Source: Panopea generosa (Eukaryota; Mollusca; Bivalvia; Adapedonta; Hiatellidae). Taken from it: DNA of 64,000 nucleotides. The stretch is from NCBI GenBank assembly GCA_029582155.1, contig CM055897.1, forward strand, positions 19,810,857-19,874,856, given 5' to 3'. Within the stretch, counting starts at the first letter, position 1; the number at the start of each line of letters is the position of its first letter. Under the pieces are notes generated by a model, which was given only the letters and a program-made list of their open reading frames with translations, was not told the origin of the DNA and made no database searches. Shown in pieces: positions 48,320 to 59,800 of the stretch. The position numbers and the translations under genes are program-made.

Positions 48320-48450
48320 TGTTATGTTGATTACACTGACGGCAATTGCTGTGATGGTTTTACGGATTAAACTGTGATGACAATTTGTGCGTTGATTACA
48401 CTTTGCCGGCAGTTGCTGTGATGCTTTTACGGATTAAACTGTGATGACAT
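48320..48450. repeat. Tandem duplication of about 68 bp
   Basis: gttgattacactgacggcaa, ttgctgtgatg and ttttacggattaaactgtga recur with period about 68 just after the stop codon of paralogue 2, probably in its 3' UTR. Confidence 0.82.
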
Positions 48451-48639
48451 TTTTTGTGATAATTGCACTGTGGAGGCAATTGCAAGTTAAGTTTAAATAA
48501 CACTAGGGACTTGGTCCCGTCACAGGCTGTATTTGAGACATATACGTTCATTTTTTTCTTATGTCAATGGACATTATACTACTCAATGTCACATTCATCT
48601 CATACAATGTATAAACGTTCTACAGACATGTTTACGATA

Positions 48640-48880
48640 TTCAGATGGTAAAGCAAAATGAGATCTGTTTTTTCTAAATTTTAAGCAGAAAATATCATGT
48701 CTCCCTGATATTTAAATGGTAAAACTAAAAAGTACTATTTTTTTACATTTTAAGCAAAATTTGTCATACCTCTTTGATATTTCAATGGTAAAACAAAATC
48801 GTCCATAATAAGAATTTTAAGCAGAATATGTCATGAATCCGTCATATTCAAATGATACAAAACATGTACTCCTTTTTAAA
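48640..48880. repeat. Degenerate tandem repeat of about 70 bp
   Basis: Three to four copies built on atggtaaaacaaaa, ttttaagcagaatatgtcat and tccctgatatttaa with spacing about 70 bases. Downstream of paralogue 2. Confidence 0.8.
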
Positions 48881-49004
48881 ATTTTGACTCTACGTTTTAT
48901 GCTAAAATCAAACTTCATGCGGGATTTCAGTCAGCGCACAGAACGTTTCATTCTAGTGAATGTCTACTGAGTCAGTACTAGTGTACTCAATGTGAAAGTC
49001 GTAC

Positions 49005-49330
49005 CGGGGTGGTATTTATCAACCATTGTTAAAGATATTTTTAGACTTGAACTCAAGAATGATTTTTTAATAACACGCGTAGAGATCATTAATGGAGACC
49101 GCGTAGAGATAATTTATGGAGACCGCGTAGATATCATTTATGGACACCACAGTTTGCAAGCATGTAGGGACATATGATATATTGTCAAATAAACTCTCAC
49201 AAGTATTCTATCTGTCATGGTAAACTATTTATCTAAGGTTGAAATTTGGATTTTAAAACTTAACTCTAAAAATATTCTCAAGAATGGTTGATGAATACGA
49301 CCTCTGGTTGATGAATACGACCTCTGTTAT
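49005..49330 (+). mobile_element. MITE family D, fullest copy, with internal triplication
   Basis: The ends tatttatcaaccattgttaa and ttctcaagaatggttgatga are inverted repeats, and agacttgaactcaag near the left end pairs with cttaactct near the right. Inside, gagatcattaatggagaccg and cgtagagataatttatggag show a 24-base unit repeated about three times. A partial copy is at 49990-50090. Confidence 0.82.
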
Positions 49331-49989
49331 AGCCAATGTGATATAACGTCTGGAGTTACCCAATTGACTTCAATTCGTAGAACAATTTAAATGTTCATGA
49401 TTTTATTCGACCATACTAGTATTTGCCAAAAATTTATTATATGTTTCTGGTGGATGTTGCCTTATCAATGGTTTGGTTTTGTCAATTAACATCTTTTTTG
49501 TTCAACTTTTTTTCTGTACAGTTATCAATTTACATGTATGTTATAAGAAAATAAAATGAGAAACGAAAATGTTTAATAAAAATATTTTTCATTCATTTCA
49601 AAGCATCGGGTATTGTTTTGAATTGGTCAGACGCAGGCTGTCAATAAAACACGCCGATCACCCAATCAGCGATCGGTATTGATTCCAGGTCCGCCTTTTT
49701 CCATAGAAAAGCTAACGGTCTCCGAGTAAACACTTCATTGTATTACATTGTGTTTACTTGGACAAACAACGTCCACGTGGCCAGTGGACGGAGCGATGGT
49801 GAACACAGCACACAATGAACATATTTGAATCATATCAATAGATTTTTTTTTTTTTTTTTTATTATAAGGTTATTTTACATTGTTTTGTACGAGTGTGTAT
49901 TGTGGTTAAAACCATATTGGACTCGAAGCCGTACGAATACAATATATTCCCATATTGTACAAAACACTGTTAAATGATCATTTTCGTGG

Positions 49990-50090
49990 TTAACTAGATA
50001 TTTATGGTTGAAATTTGGATTTCCAAGCTTAAGTCTTAAGAATATTCTGAAGAATGTTAAGTAAACATGACTCCTGGTATACTTCTATAA
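49990..50090 (+). mobile_element. Partial MITE family D end
   Basis: ctagatatttatggttgaaa, tttggatttccaagcttaag and aatattctgaagaatgttaa match the right half of the family D element. It is a fragment. Confidence 0.7.
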
Positions 50091-50202
50091 AACTTTTACT
50101 CGTAAAGCAGTGCAACCGGTATTATGAATTACATATGGCAGTTTTTAAATACTACTATCGTACTACTGTTAGTTTGCAAACACATCACTAATTCAAAAAT
50201 AA

Positions 50203-50290
50203 AGGATCTTACACGAGTGCTCATTTATTATTGAATTTATTAAACGAGTTGGTTAAATTTACAATACGAGGCTCTGTGATTTGAATGTCA
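50203..50290. repeat. Dispersed repeat family E fragment
   Basis: aaaggatcttacacgagtgc, tttattattgaatttattaa, acgagttg and tacgaggctctgtgat match the left end of copies 28990 and 44660. Confidence 0.6.
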
Positions 50291-50806
50291 CAACTGAAAA
50301 TATATTTTCTTACGTTTGAGTTTACATTTTACTCTTGACTGAACAATGCACAAAACTGCGGAGGTTTATTTGTCAAAGTAACGTTAATTTTCTTTGATCA
50401 GTTCAATAGCGGAAATAATAAAGTCATGTTCCAGTGCTAGCGCGGCAGTACACGGTCATCTAAATGTCAAAGTTCAAATGTCACATCTCCCTTTCCGTAC
50501 AGTTTTTGTTTTGTAAACAAAAAAATGGCAATGTATGTTGGTGTGTTATGACTCGACTGAACGCAGGGCAAGAAACTTGTTAATTGTCAATGTGAACATC
50601 TTCCGTCTAGGTAATGAATTAATGATCGTTGTAAAACAATAGGTGCTGGTTAATTAACCAACCGATGTATAAGCATATATAGATGCTTGGTCCGAATGAA
50701 CACGCACACGGAGCTATACAGCCGTATGTGTTGATATATACAGGGTTGAATATAGAAAAGTTTGAAACGTGATTTATTTGAATTTGGAATATTATCAGAA
50801 ACGGCG

Positions 50807-50870
50807 ATGCTTGGGATCGTTTTAGGTGTTCTTTTGTTGTGTTTTACAGCACATGGTTTCATAAATACAG
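50807..50870 (+). CDS. Two-block protein exon 1: signal peptide
   Basis: ATG at 50807 gives MLGIVLGVLLLCFTAHG then FINT, a strong leader, ending at donor acag|gtaaga in phase 1. An open frame upstream lacks an ATG. The hydrophobic core begins right after the Met, so this start is preferred. Confidence 0.85.
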
Positions 50871-53800
50871 GTAAGAATATGTGCTATCTGAGGTCATTTA
50901 GTATTGCTATATATGATTTTTATATTAGAATGAGAATATGTGAAAAAAAGTCAAAATATGTGTTTATATTTGATATACATGAATAAGAAAGTGCTTTTGT
51001 TGTTGTTTATTTTAATAAATAAGTAAAACAGGAATAAATAAAGATAACTTACATTATGTGCATTATGAAAAAAACAGAATAATATATGTTTGTTTGCCGA
51101 CCCTTATTTGTTTTCCATTTCAATACCCAAAATGATGTTCTCTCGTTTTAACCCTTTACTCCATAGATACGCGTTTTCACGCACCAATCACAGAAGGTTT
51201 TTGAAAACAGCGCAGGAAGAGTTCAGATTGTAACGAGCAATCTAAACACTTCCAGCACTGTTTTCTACTCTGTCAGTTAATATAAACATAATTCACCCAA
51301 TAATTCAAAAGCCTTCTATATCAGGTGTCCAAAGGTGTCTACATTAGAGGTGTCCAAAGGTGTCTATATTAAGTAAAGGGTTAACTCCTCTGAAATATCA
51401 CACTGTCCATCAGTATATATTTTATAGTACATGCAATTATATAACAAATATAACAAATTTTAGACTACATCCAATTATATAACAAATATAACAAAAAATA
51501 ATTATTACAAAAATTACACAATTTGTGGTTTCTGACATTACGCTCGTAGGGTTTATAGAGTTTTGAAAGATTAAAAAAAATTATGCAGACAACATTAAGT
51601 TTGATATTCGTGTCTCGTTTTTTGTTATGCTCAACTTAAAACTTGCCAAAAATCCCTATCCTAACCCTTATTTGTTCAGCCTCATTTTCAATCGGTTATG
51701 TTTTACTTATGTTTACGCATCGAGTCGATCAGAACGTACAACCATAAACAGATTAATTTTCATGTAGTAAAATACATGCACATTTACCTAACTCTATATT
51801 TCAGAAAGTATTTAACATTTTTATCAATCTAGTGAAGTCGTGCGATATTTTTTAAATTGTGAGTAAAAAATCTTAAAGAATACACATTGTTATTTCTGTT
51901 GAGTTTGTTTTTCTCTCAAACCGATAAAAACAGAAGAATATAAACTGTTGAACTTTTTGTAATAATGGACCGGGAATATGCGAAATAGCATTCCTTTGAA
52001 TCATTTCCAAAAAGTATACCTCTTTCAAAAATTGAAAACGAAATTAAGGGTATGTACTTATACTGGGGTATTCAATTCAGACTTGCATTTGCAGTATGTA
52101 AATATATTATTTTCAGAAAATATAAAGTTAGTAGTAAGTAAAAAAATGCATGCATAAAAAAAGTTGAAGTTAAAAAAAAAATAAAAACAAGAAGTCAAAA
52201 TTAACGAAGACGTCCGACGTGAAAATAGCCGAAGTCTATCTGCACAAAAATTTAAAAAGTGTTTTCATCCAAATGATTTGGAAATTATAACGTCCGCATG
52301 TTATAGAGAATAGAAACAATATAAGTGTAAGTTATCAGTATTAGTACCGAGAGAATACATCAATTTAGGATTAATTAACGTCTCACTACACAGTTACGTC
52401 CCCTTTTTCCACGTTAACTTAAAAAAGGTCCTTTGTAATGTGGTTTTGAAATATTTTCAAAATGGTTCAAGGTGGTTGTGATTTCTTGCTGCAGATGAGT
52501 AGAGCAAAAGTTAGTATAGCATATACAGCAATAAGACATCACTGGTGTTAAAAAAGTGACTTTTATAGGATTTCAACATATGCATGTATTTATGAACATT
52601 TTTTCAAGACATCTCAGGGTGTTACTGCACCTTCCTTTAAAAAAGCAAGCTGATCAACCTACCAGTTATTGTACATTTTTATATGGGTATACAGTCCTGC
52701 TGTGAAAAAACAAATACTTTAAAAAAATCAATTTTGAATTCTTTTTTACCAGTGAAATCCTAGACCTTATTTTAGAATATATAAATAGAACAAAGAACAA
52801 AATTCAACTGTGTAGTGAAACCTTAATGTACATATATTTGTCTTAATATCAAAACTAAATGAATAAAATTGAACGAATGAATAAACGTGATGATTGTTAT
52901 GTAATGAAAAACATCATGTACATTCATATATAGAAGTGAAAAAAGGTTAACAAAACAAATTATCATTTAGATATGTATAAAAGTGTTATTTATACATATA
53001 TTTTGTTTCATCACTTTTCTACTGCATGTTTCAACCAAACTCATACTGTTTTTAATAATATTCTGTCCTAGGTGTGATTTTGTATGTATATTAGATGTTA
53101 ACGATTACATAATGCTTAAAGAGACGGTAATTTTCCAGGAGATATGCAGTACAGTATCCGAATGAACGTGTTTTCCGGTCGTAGTAACCCGTCCTGGACA
53201 GTTGACAAACGTCACCCCCTGTATACAGTACTGGCATGGAGAATCAACAGGGCGAGGCCAACTAGGTAACTAAATTCAAGCAGCAAAAACAATTATCGGT
53301 GTTTTTTTTAATAGGAAATTAACCTTTTTTTAAACACATATCAGGTTATGTACCGATGGTTTAGAGCAATTATGTTCTATCTAAATATGAACAAAAAAGG
53401 GAATAGTGCAGTGTTGTTGCGTTGAACCACCGATGTGTAGCAACACGTTTTATTGGTAGCTAAGACTCCACATGAATCTGAACATAACCATGCATTACAC
53501 AGGTAACTAGCGATTTACTTATATGAAATAGTTGGAGCAACGAATCTTGAACCATCGACCACCTCAGTGAGATATGTGGTATTAAGACAGCACCTTAGAC
53601 CACTCGGCCACGGAGGGCCCCCTTTCCATTTTGTAATAAATATTTTAATTGTTTTACAAAAGTGGCGTATCCTCCGTGGCCGAGTGGTCTAAGGCGCCGT
53701 CTCAAGATCACTTACATCACACCGCTATGGTCGTAGGTTCAAGTCCCGCTCGCTCCAAAAACTTTATATGATAAAGTCTCCAGTTTCTTGCGGAAGGACG

Positions 53801-56800
53801 GTGGTTCTACTCAGTCTGAGGTATTCCTCCACCGGTATAACTGGATATGCCATATATAACCTGAAATGTGTTAGACCCCATTAAAAAAACATACAAAAAA
53901 CAGTATGGAAACATTCGCGTTTCCTCTGTTTTAACATACATTCTAAAGTGTATGTAATATGTCCGAAATGATGAGGTATATGACCGTTTGATTTTGAGAC
54001 AGGATCTAATTTTTAGTATCAAGCATAATTTAAGACAAAGATTTGCTATTAATATGGCGGCAAAAACATCTCAGTTTACCTGCTTTGTTTGACGTCATGG
54101 AGCAACTTTAACGTAAGAATGCAACCCTTTATTTAACGGTAGACTAAATCGGTGCCAACTAAATGAAAATCAAGGCAGGGCTGTGGTAGTTTAGTTTATA
54201 CTAATTTATTTTAGCTCGATTGCGATGAAAGCTTAGATATCAGATCTTATATGAACCGCTCTCAAGTCCGTTTCCTGGGTAAAACCAGTACTGAGTGTTG
54301 TTTTATGAGAGGCATCGGGTCGATCAGGGGATCGAACCCGCGACCTCTGGCGTGAGCGGTCAAACACTCTATCCATTACACTACCGCCCCGCTTAATTTA
54401 CCAGGGTTGTGGTAGTCGAGTGCATTCATAAAACATAATTACATGTACAAGAAATGAACTTTATTTGTTCAACATTCATGAGACACGAGCTTGCACGTTA
54501 TGAGCAAAATCTACTCTGGTAAGTTTATATCAACGAAACATGGTATAGGGTATGTAAATTATTACTTAACCCTTAACTTCATATAAACGCCTTCGGACGC
54601 CTCTAATATAAACGCCTTTGGACACCTCTAATGTAGAAGGCTTTGGACACCTTTAATGTAGATGCCTTTGGACACCTCTAATGTAGAAGGCTTTTGAATC
54701 ATTGAGTGAATTATGTTTATGTTAACTGACAGAGTGGTAAACAGTGCAGGAAGTGTGACGAGCAATCTTAACTCTTCCTGCACTGTTTTCAAAGGCTTTT
54801 TGTGAATGGTGCGGGAAAATGCGTATCTATGGAGTAAAGGATTAATATATAATTCTGACCAGTTTTACAAAATCATTTCGATAACAATAAGTTTATATTT
54901 TCCTTAAGCATGATTCACGACACAGGAAAATGTGAAGCATTGCATGATTCGCAATACAGGGAAGTGTCAATAACAATTGGTAACGGTGTTTGGGTGTACA
55001 AAGCGAAAACATTAATGCGGAAATGTTTGTGACCAGTGTAACATAGTAATTATACAGTCACGTAAACGCTGGGTCGTAAAAGGTTAGACAACGAACACAG
55101 GGATGTTTTAAAGTAAATATGTTCTTGCGGGAGTGTAGCGGTGTTCACTCGGGTGTGTTTTTTTATCTAACATGGCTATTAACCGCATTAAAAATACTGT
55201 TATATACCAAACATAACATAACATATGTTTTATTTTAGTCTCACCGCTATTACATTACAAACATAAATAGTGAATTAAAGAGAAGCTCTCTTTATAGAGC
55301 TATGAGAGACTGATTGCTATTTTTTCATAATTAAGAAATTAAAATCAACAACATGTTTACAAATTAAAACATTATTTCATCATTCAATCAAATTAAAATA
55401 CTATTATAATTTTTTTCATACATTTGAAAATATAAAAAAAATGAAGTACTGTCATTTTAACATTATAAATTATAGAACAAAACAAAATTAATGTTTATTT
55501 CAATTCGTACAAAGTATATCATCAGTTAAACAAAAATGTGTAAATCAGAAAGTTATGTCAGCAGAGATATGCATTACTTACAAGATGAATATTAAGGGAA
55601 ATACACTCATACGTGTACGACGTTTTTAATGTATCCCATTGCGATTGTCACATATACTCATATACTTATCTGGTAGTGAAATATGTATGGTTATTACATG
55701 GTTAGTAGCTTAGTTTAAATTTATTTATTTACTTCGATTGTGAAACAAGTTCCTACAACTTAGACAAATCATGCTCGAAGTCATCCTGGGTAGAACCAGT
55801 ACTAAGCAGATCATGCGGCGGAAAAAGTGTCTTGCTCAAGGACGCAACACATAGCCATGGCGGAGGATCGAACCCACGACTCTGCGGTCATGGGTTCGGT
55901 GCTCTACCACTGGACTACGCGCGTAGAATGTCAGCTGTATTTTGGCAAGTGTAAGTAACGTAATAAATGCAAGACTTTGGTGAGTATTTATTTCAAGAGC
56001 CAAAGTACAGCTGACATTCTTAGCTACGAAACCATGTAATTTATTTATCAGGAAACACTATAAGTTGTCACCACTTTTCGTTTAAAACGTAAAAATAAAC
56101 TTATATTTAGTCATCGTACCTCCCCTTTAACAAAATACGACCGTTAGCGGAATCAAACATTGTATAATCAATTTGCTTGTTTTCTTTTTTTATTTCAGAC
56201 AGTCTGGTAACCTTGGATACGACGGCTTTTCAATAGAGATACGTAACTTATTTGGAGAGCGGGCGTATAAAACAATAGGGGCTGGGACAAATCCCTCACT
56301 TGAAATGCTTCTCATGAAATCATCACCCCGGCCAATTGAACCACTTGTTCGCAGACACGTGATCAGGAGCATACGGGGTCGGGTATGAACAGAATTAAAT
56401 CGACTTTGATCTAAATGGAAATCTCAAGTTAAAAACACAGTCCTATAAACGCTTGAATGCAACACAAACGGTTGTGGGAAAATGTCATTAGAGTCTCCTA
56501 GATGATCAAGATCACCAACAATGAGTGTTTGTTAAAATTGCATGCACTATAGAATGTTACACTGGGGTTATGGGAAACACTGAATTTGCTCGCATGCCTA
56601 TGTATATATTTTGAAGGGTTTATGGGTGCAATAAATATGATTAAATTAACGTGTTGCATCGGTCTTTATCCGTCATTACAGAGCGTATATCCAAGTACGA
56701 AAATTTATCAGATGAGGCGACCATTCCGCAGACCTATTCCTATGTACTCGTTCTGCAAGCATCCTCGGTTTGATCCGGAAAATTGGAATGTTCCTCCCGT

Positions 56801-59800
56801 AATATTCCGAAATAATTGCTACAACTACGCCACACAGCGGCAGACGGGTACATTTGCCCAACCAGGTATGAATGAGTTTTAAACTTACTATTTATTTTAT
56901 GTCGATTGTGAAACAAGTTCTCACAACTTGATCTCACTGAGTATAATCAGTACTAAGTATATGTGGATGACATGTGTTGTTCAGCGGCACTGCACATAGC
57001 CATGACGGATCGAACCAACAATTTCCTGATTCGTGGTCTGATGCTGTACGAGGGGTTATCCAGAAGTTCGTGGACAAATTTAATAAAATCCATATTCATG
57101 CAAGTACATCGCTATATTTTGCATAGCTTAAGTATTGGTGTATTTGTCAGAGATGTACAGTATTTTTGTGTATTTCTTATGCTAATAATAATGTTATGGT
57201 CTCCATAGCAACATGCATACATGGTTAGTGCCGCAGCTCAAATTGTTGAACAATTTGAAAGATATATGTGAAAAATAACAATGATTTTCCTGTAAAACTC
57301 GCGGATAATCATATTTTATTGATGACACGTCATCAATGTCTACATTAGTCATTCTAGTAATAGTATGGCGCGCAAGTGTTAGGAGAATAAACAAACTTAC
57401 ATAAAAAAAGGAAAACTTGTTAATAATCAAAACTTCCATCCGAGAGAAAGGTGAAACAACGAGCGGAAATACATTTTTGTGTCACAATTAGCAAAACACT
57501 GATCCAGTCGATATATTTGCTTAGTAAAGCTCTGAGAAAGTTATTTGTAGTGTGTTTTGTAGTCTATAAATGGCACAAATGGTACAGTGAGGAACAGGAA
57601 ACAATAATGGATGATAACATGACATTGTGTGGTCGCCCTGTGTCAAAATCGCATCAACGCCTCAATAAGGATCGTCGTAATACAATTCATGAATTATGCC
57701 GTAAACTAAGTATAGGTTACGGTACAGTGCACATGATAATTTAGAATAAATAACATGCAATTCCTTAGAGTGATCACAGGGTTCCTCGCTTGATAAAATG
57801 TATGAGCGGAGCGGCCAGCTAGAGCAGGGACATTACTTGTGAAATAAATAAACGTCACGACAACGTAACGTAAATCTGACCTGCGGCAGATAGGCGTACA
57901 TGACGTGTTTGAAAAACATGTAGCTATTTTATTTAAATATATATTTTCTTCATATTTTGCATACGGTTCGAAGTTATATTAAATATAATACATGTAAAAC
58001 TCCAAATAAATCCGACATGTCATCTTCATATTATGAGATTTGTCCACGAACTTCTGGATAATCCCTCGTATCACTGAACCACGCGCTATTCACTTTTGAA
58101 TTAATGTCTTGTTAATGGTTTGAAAATGCGCGATAACATACTATCCATTAAACTTGATAAACATATAGTGTAAAGTGTCCTCCATGGCCACGTGATCTAA
58201 GGTGATGTCGTCAAACGACCACATATCTCTCACAGCTGATATATGAGCACGGCTCGGTCCAAAAACTTTATGTGAGAAAGTTAGTTTATACTAATTTACT
58301 TTAGCTCGACTACGAAAAACGCCAAACCAGAACTGATTGTTGTTGTTTTGGGGGCATCGGATCTAGCTGGGGATCTAACCCATAACTTTTGGCGCGAGCG
58401 ACCAACACCCTATCGACTACAGTACCGCCCGCTTGAAGTTTGTCAGTAGTTTGCATGTGGACGATGGTTCTACTATTGACGATGGTTCTACTATGGACGA
58501 TGGTTCTACTATGGACGATGGTTCTACTATGGACGATGGTTCCACTATGGACGATTGTTCCACTATGGACGATGGTTCCACTATGGACGATGGTTCTACT
58601 ATGAACGATGGTTCTACTATGGACGATGGTTCTACTATGAACGATGGTTCTACTATGGACGATGGTTCCACTATGGACGATGGTTCTACTATGGACGATG
58701 GTTCCACTATGGACGATGGTTCTACTATGGACGATGGTTCCACTATGGACGATGGTTCCACTATGGACGATGGTTCTACTATGAACGATGGTTCCACTAT
58801 GGACGATGGTTCCACTATGGACGATGGTTCTACTATGGACGATGGTTCTACTATGGACGATGGTTCCACTATGGACGATGGTTCCACTATGGACGATGGT
58901 TCCACTATGGACGATGGTTCCAATATGGACGATGGTTCTACTATGAACGATGGTTCCACTATGGACGATGGTTCCACTATGGACGATGGTTCTACTATGG
59001 ACGATGGTTCCAATATGGACGATGGTTCCACTATGGACGATGGTTCCACTATGGACGATGGTTCTACTATGGAAGATGGTTCTACTATGACTCATATTAA
59101 GGTCTTCCTGCACCAATAAAACTAGAAATGCCTTTAATGGCGTTAAATCCCATTTACAAAATGAAAATAAAAACGCACACTTGTATTTTGAGGGTGTGTT
59201 AATGTATTTAATGCTTTAAAATAGTCAACATATGTCTCATGCCATAATCGTAGCTGTGGTCTAGAAATAAAGCGTCCGCCTCAAATACGGAAGGTCGTTG
59301 GTTCGATCCCTGACCGGGTCATACAAAAAAAATTTGAAAAATGATACTTAAAGCTTCTTCGCTTAGTCTCAGCATTAAGAGGACAGTTTCATGTCAGATC
59401 GGCCCGGTGTCAGTATAATGCGAGTGGGTGGGGGATCAAATCATGTGTCTGCGGCATAATATGTCAGTGTGGCAGCACTTAGAATACTGTCTACAAAGGA
59501 ACCCGTCGTGTTATAGCTGAAAGACCATTGAAAGCACCGTCAAACAGCAAACACGGGTAATGCCTGGTTTCATAAAATTGTTGCGAACTGTGTGCTAAAT
59601 TAAGGTTGAGCCGGTGTCCAAGAAAATGTGTCAGCTAACGTTAGCAAAGGTTTAACCGAACTGAACGCAGCCTAGGTATACGTATATTTGTGTTCAATCT
59701 TCAGTAGAATATCTCTTGAGAAATACAGCTTTATTTCAAATCAGATTAAGCACTGCAATGAATATAACTGTTTATTTTCTGCTTGCAGGAAGAGCCTCTG

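Larger units (their letters stand above)
56886..58090 (-). mobile_element. SINE family R copy split by a mariner element
   Basis: The left part (56886-57046) reads tgtcgattgtgaaacaagtt through gccatgacggatcgaaccaa and gattcgtggtctgatgct. The right part (58071 on) continues tcactgaaccacgcgctatt, matching accactggactacgcgcg of the copy at 55718. The 1.02-kb mariner lies exactly between, at a duplicated TA. Confidence 0.85.
58170..59160 (+). mobile_element. SINE family L copy expanded by a nested SINE and a minisatellite
   Basis: The head gtgtcctccatggccacgtg, atctaaggtgatgtcgtcaa runs to aaaaactttatgtgagaaag at 58280. SINE G follows (58283-58437), flanked by aagtt duplications. SINE L resumes with gtcagtagtttgcatgtgga, which equals the ccagtttcttgcggaagga part, then the 18-bp array (58455-59095), and last aaggtcttcctgcaccaata with ggcgttaaatcccatttaca, the SINE's tail. 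Confidence 0.85.

Noticed and set aside
53667..53760. Possible tRNA gene (A and B boxes, class II look)
   Set aside because: The same head with the same long tail occurs many times in the window with decay, so it is a SINE, not a tRNA gene. The same holds for 18660, 21380, 54320, 59255 and 63010.
58310..59119. Frames with DDGSTM, SIVEPS, HSRTIV and GRWFHY repeats on both strands
   Set aside because: All are readings of one 18-bp minisatellite grown inside a SINE.
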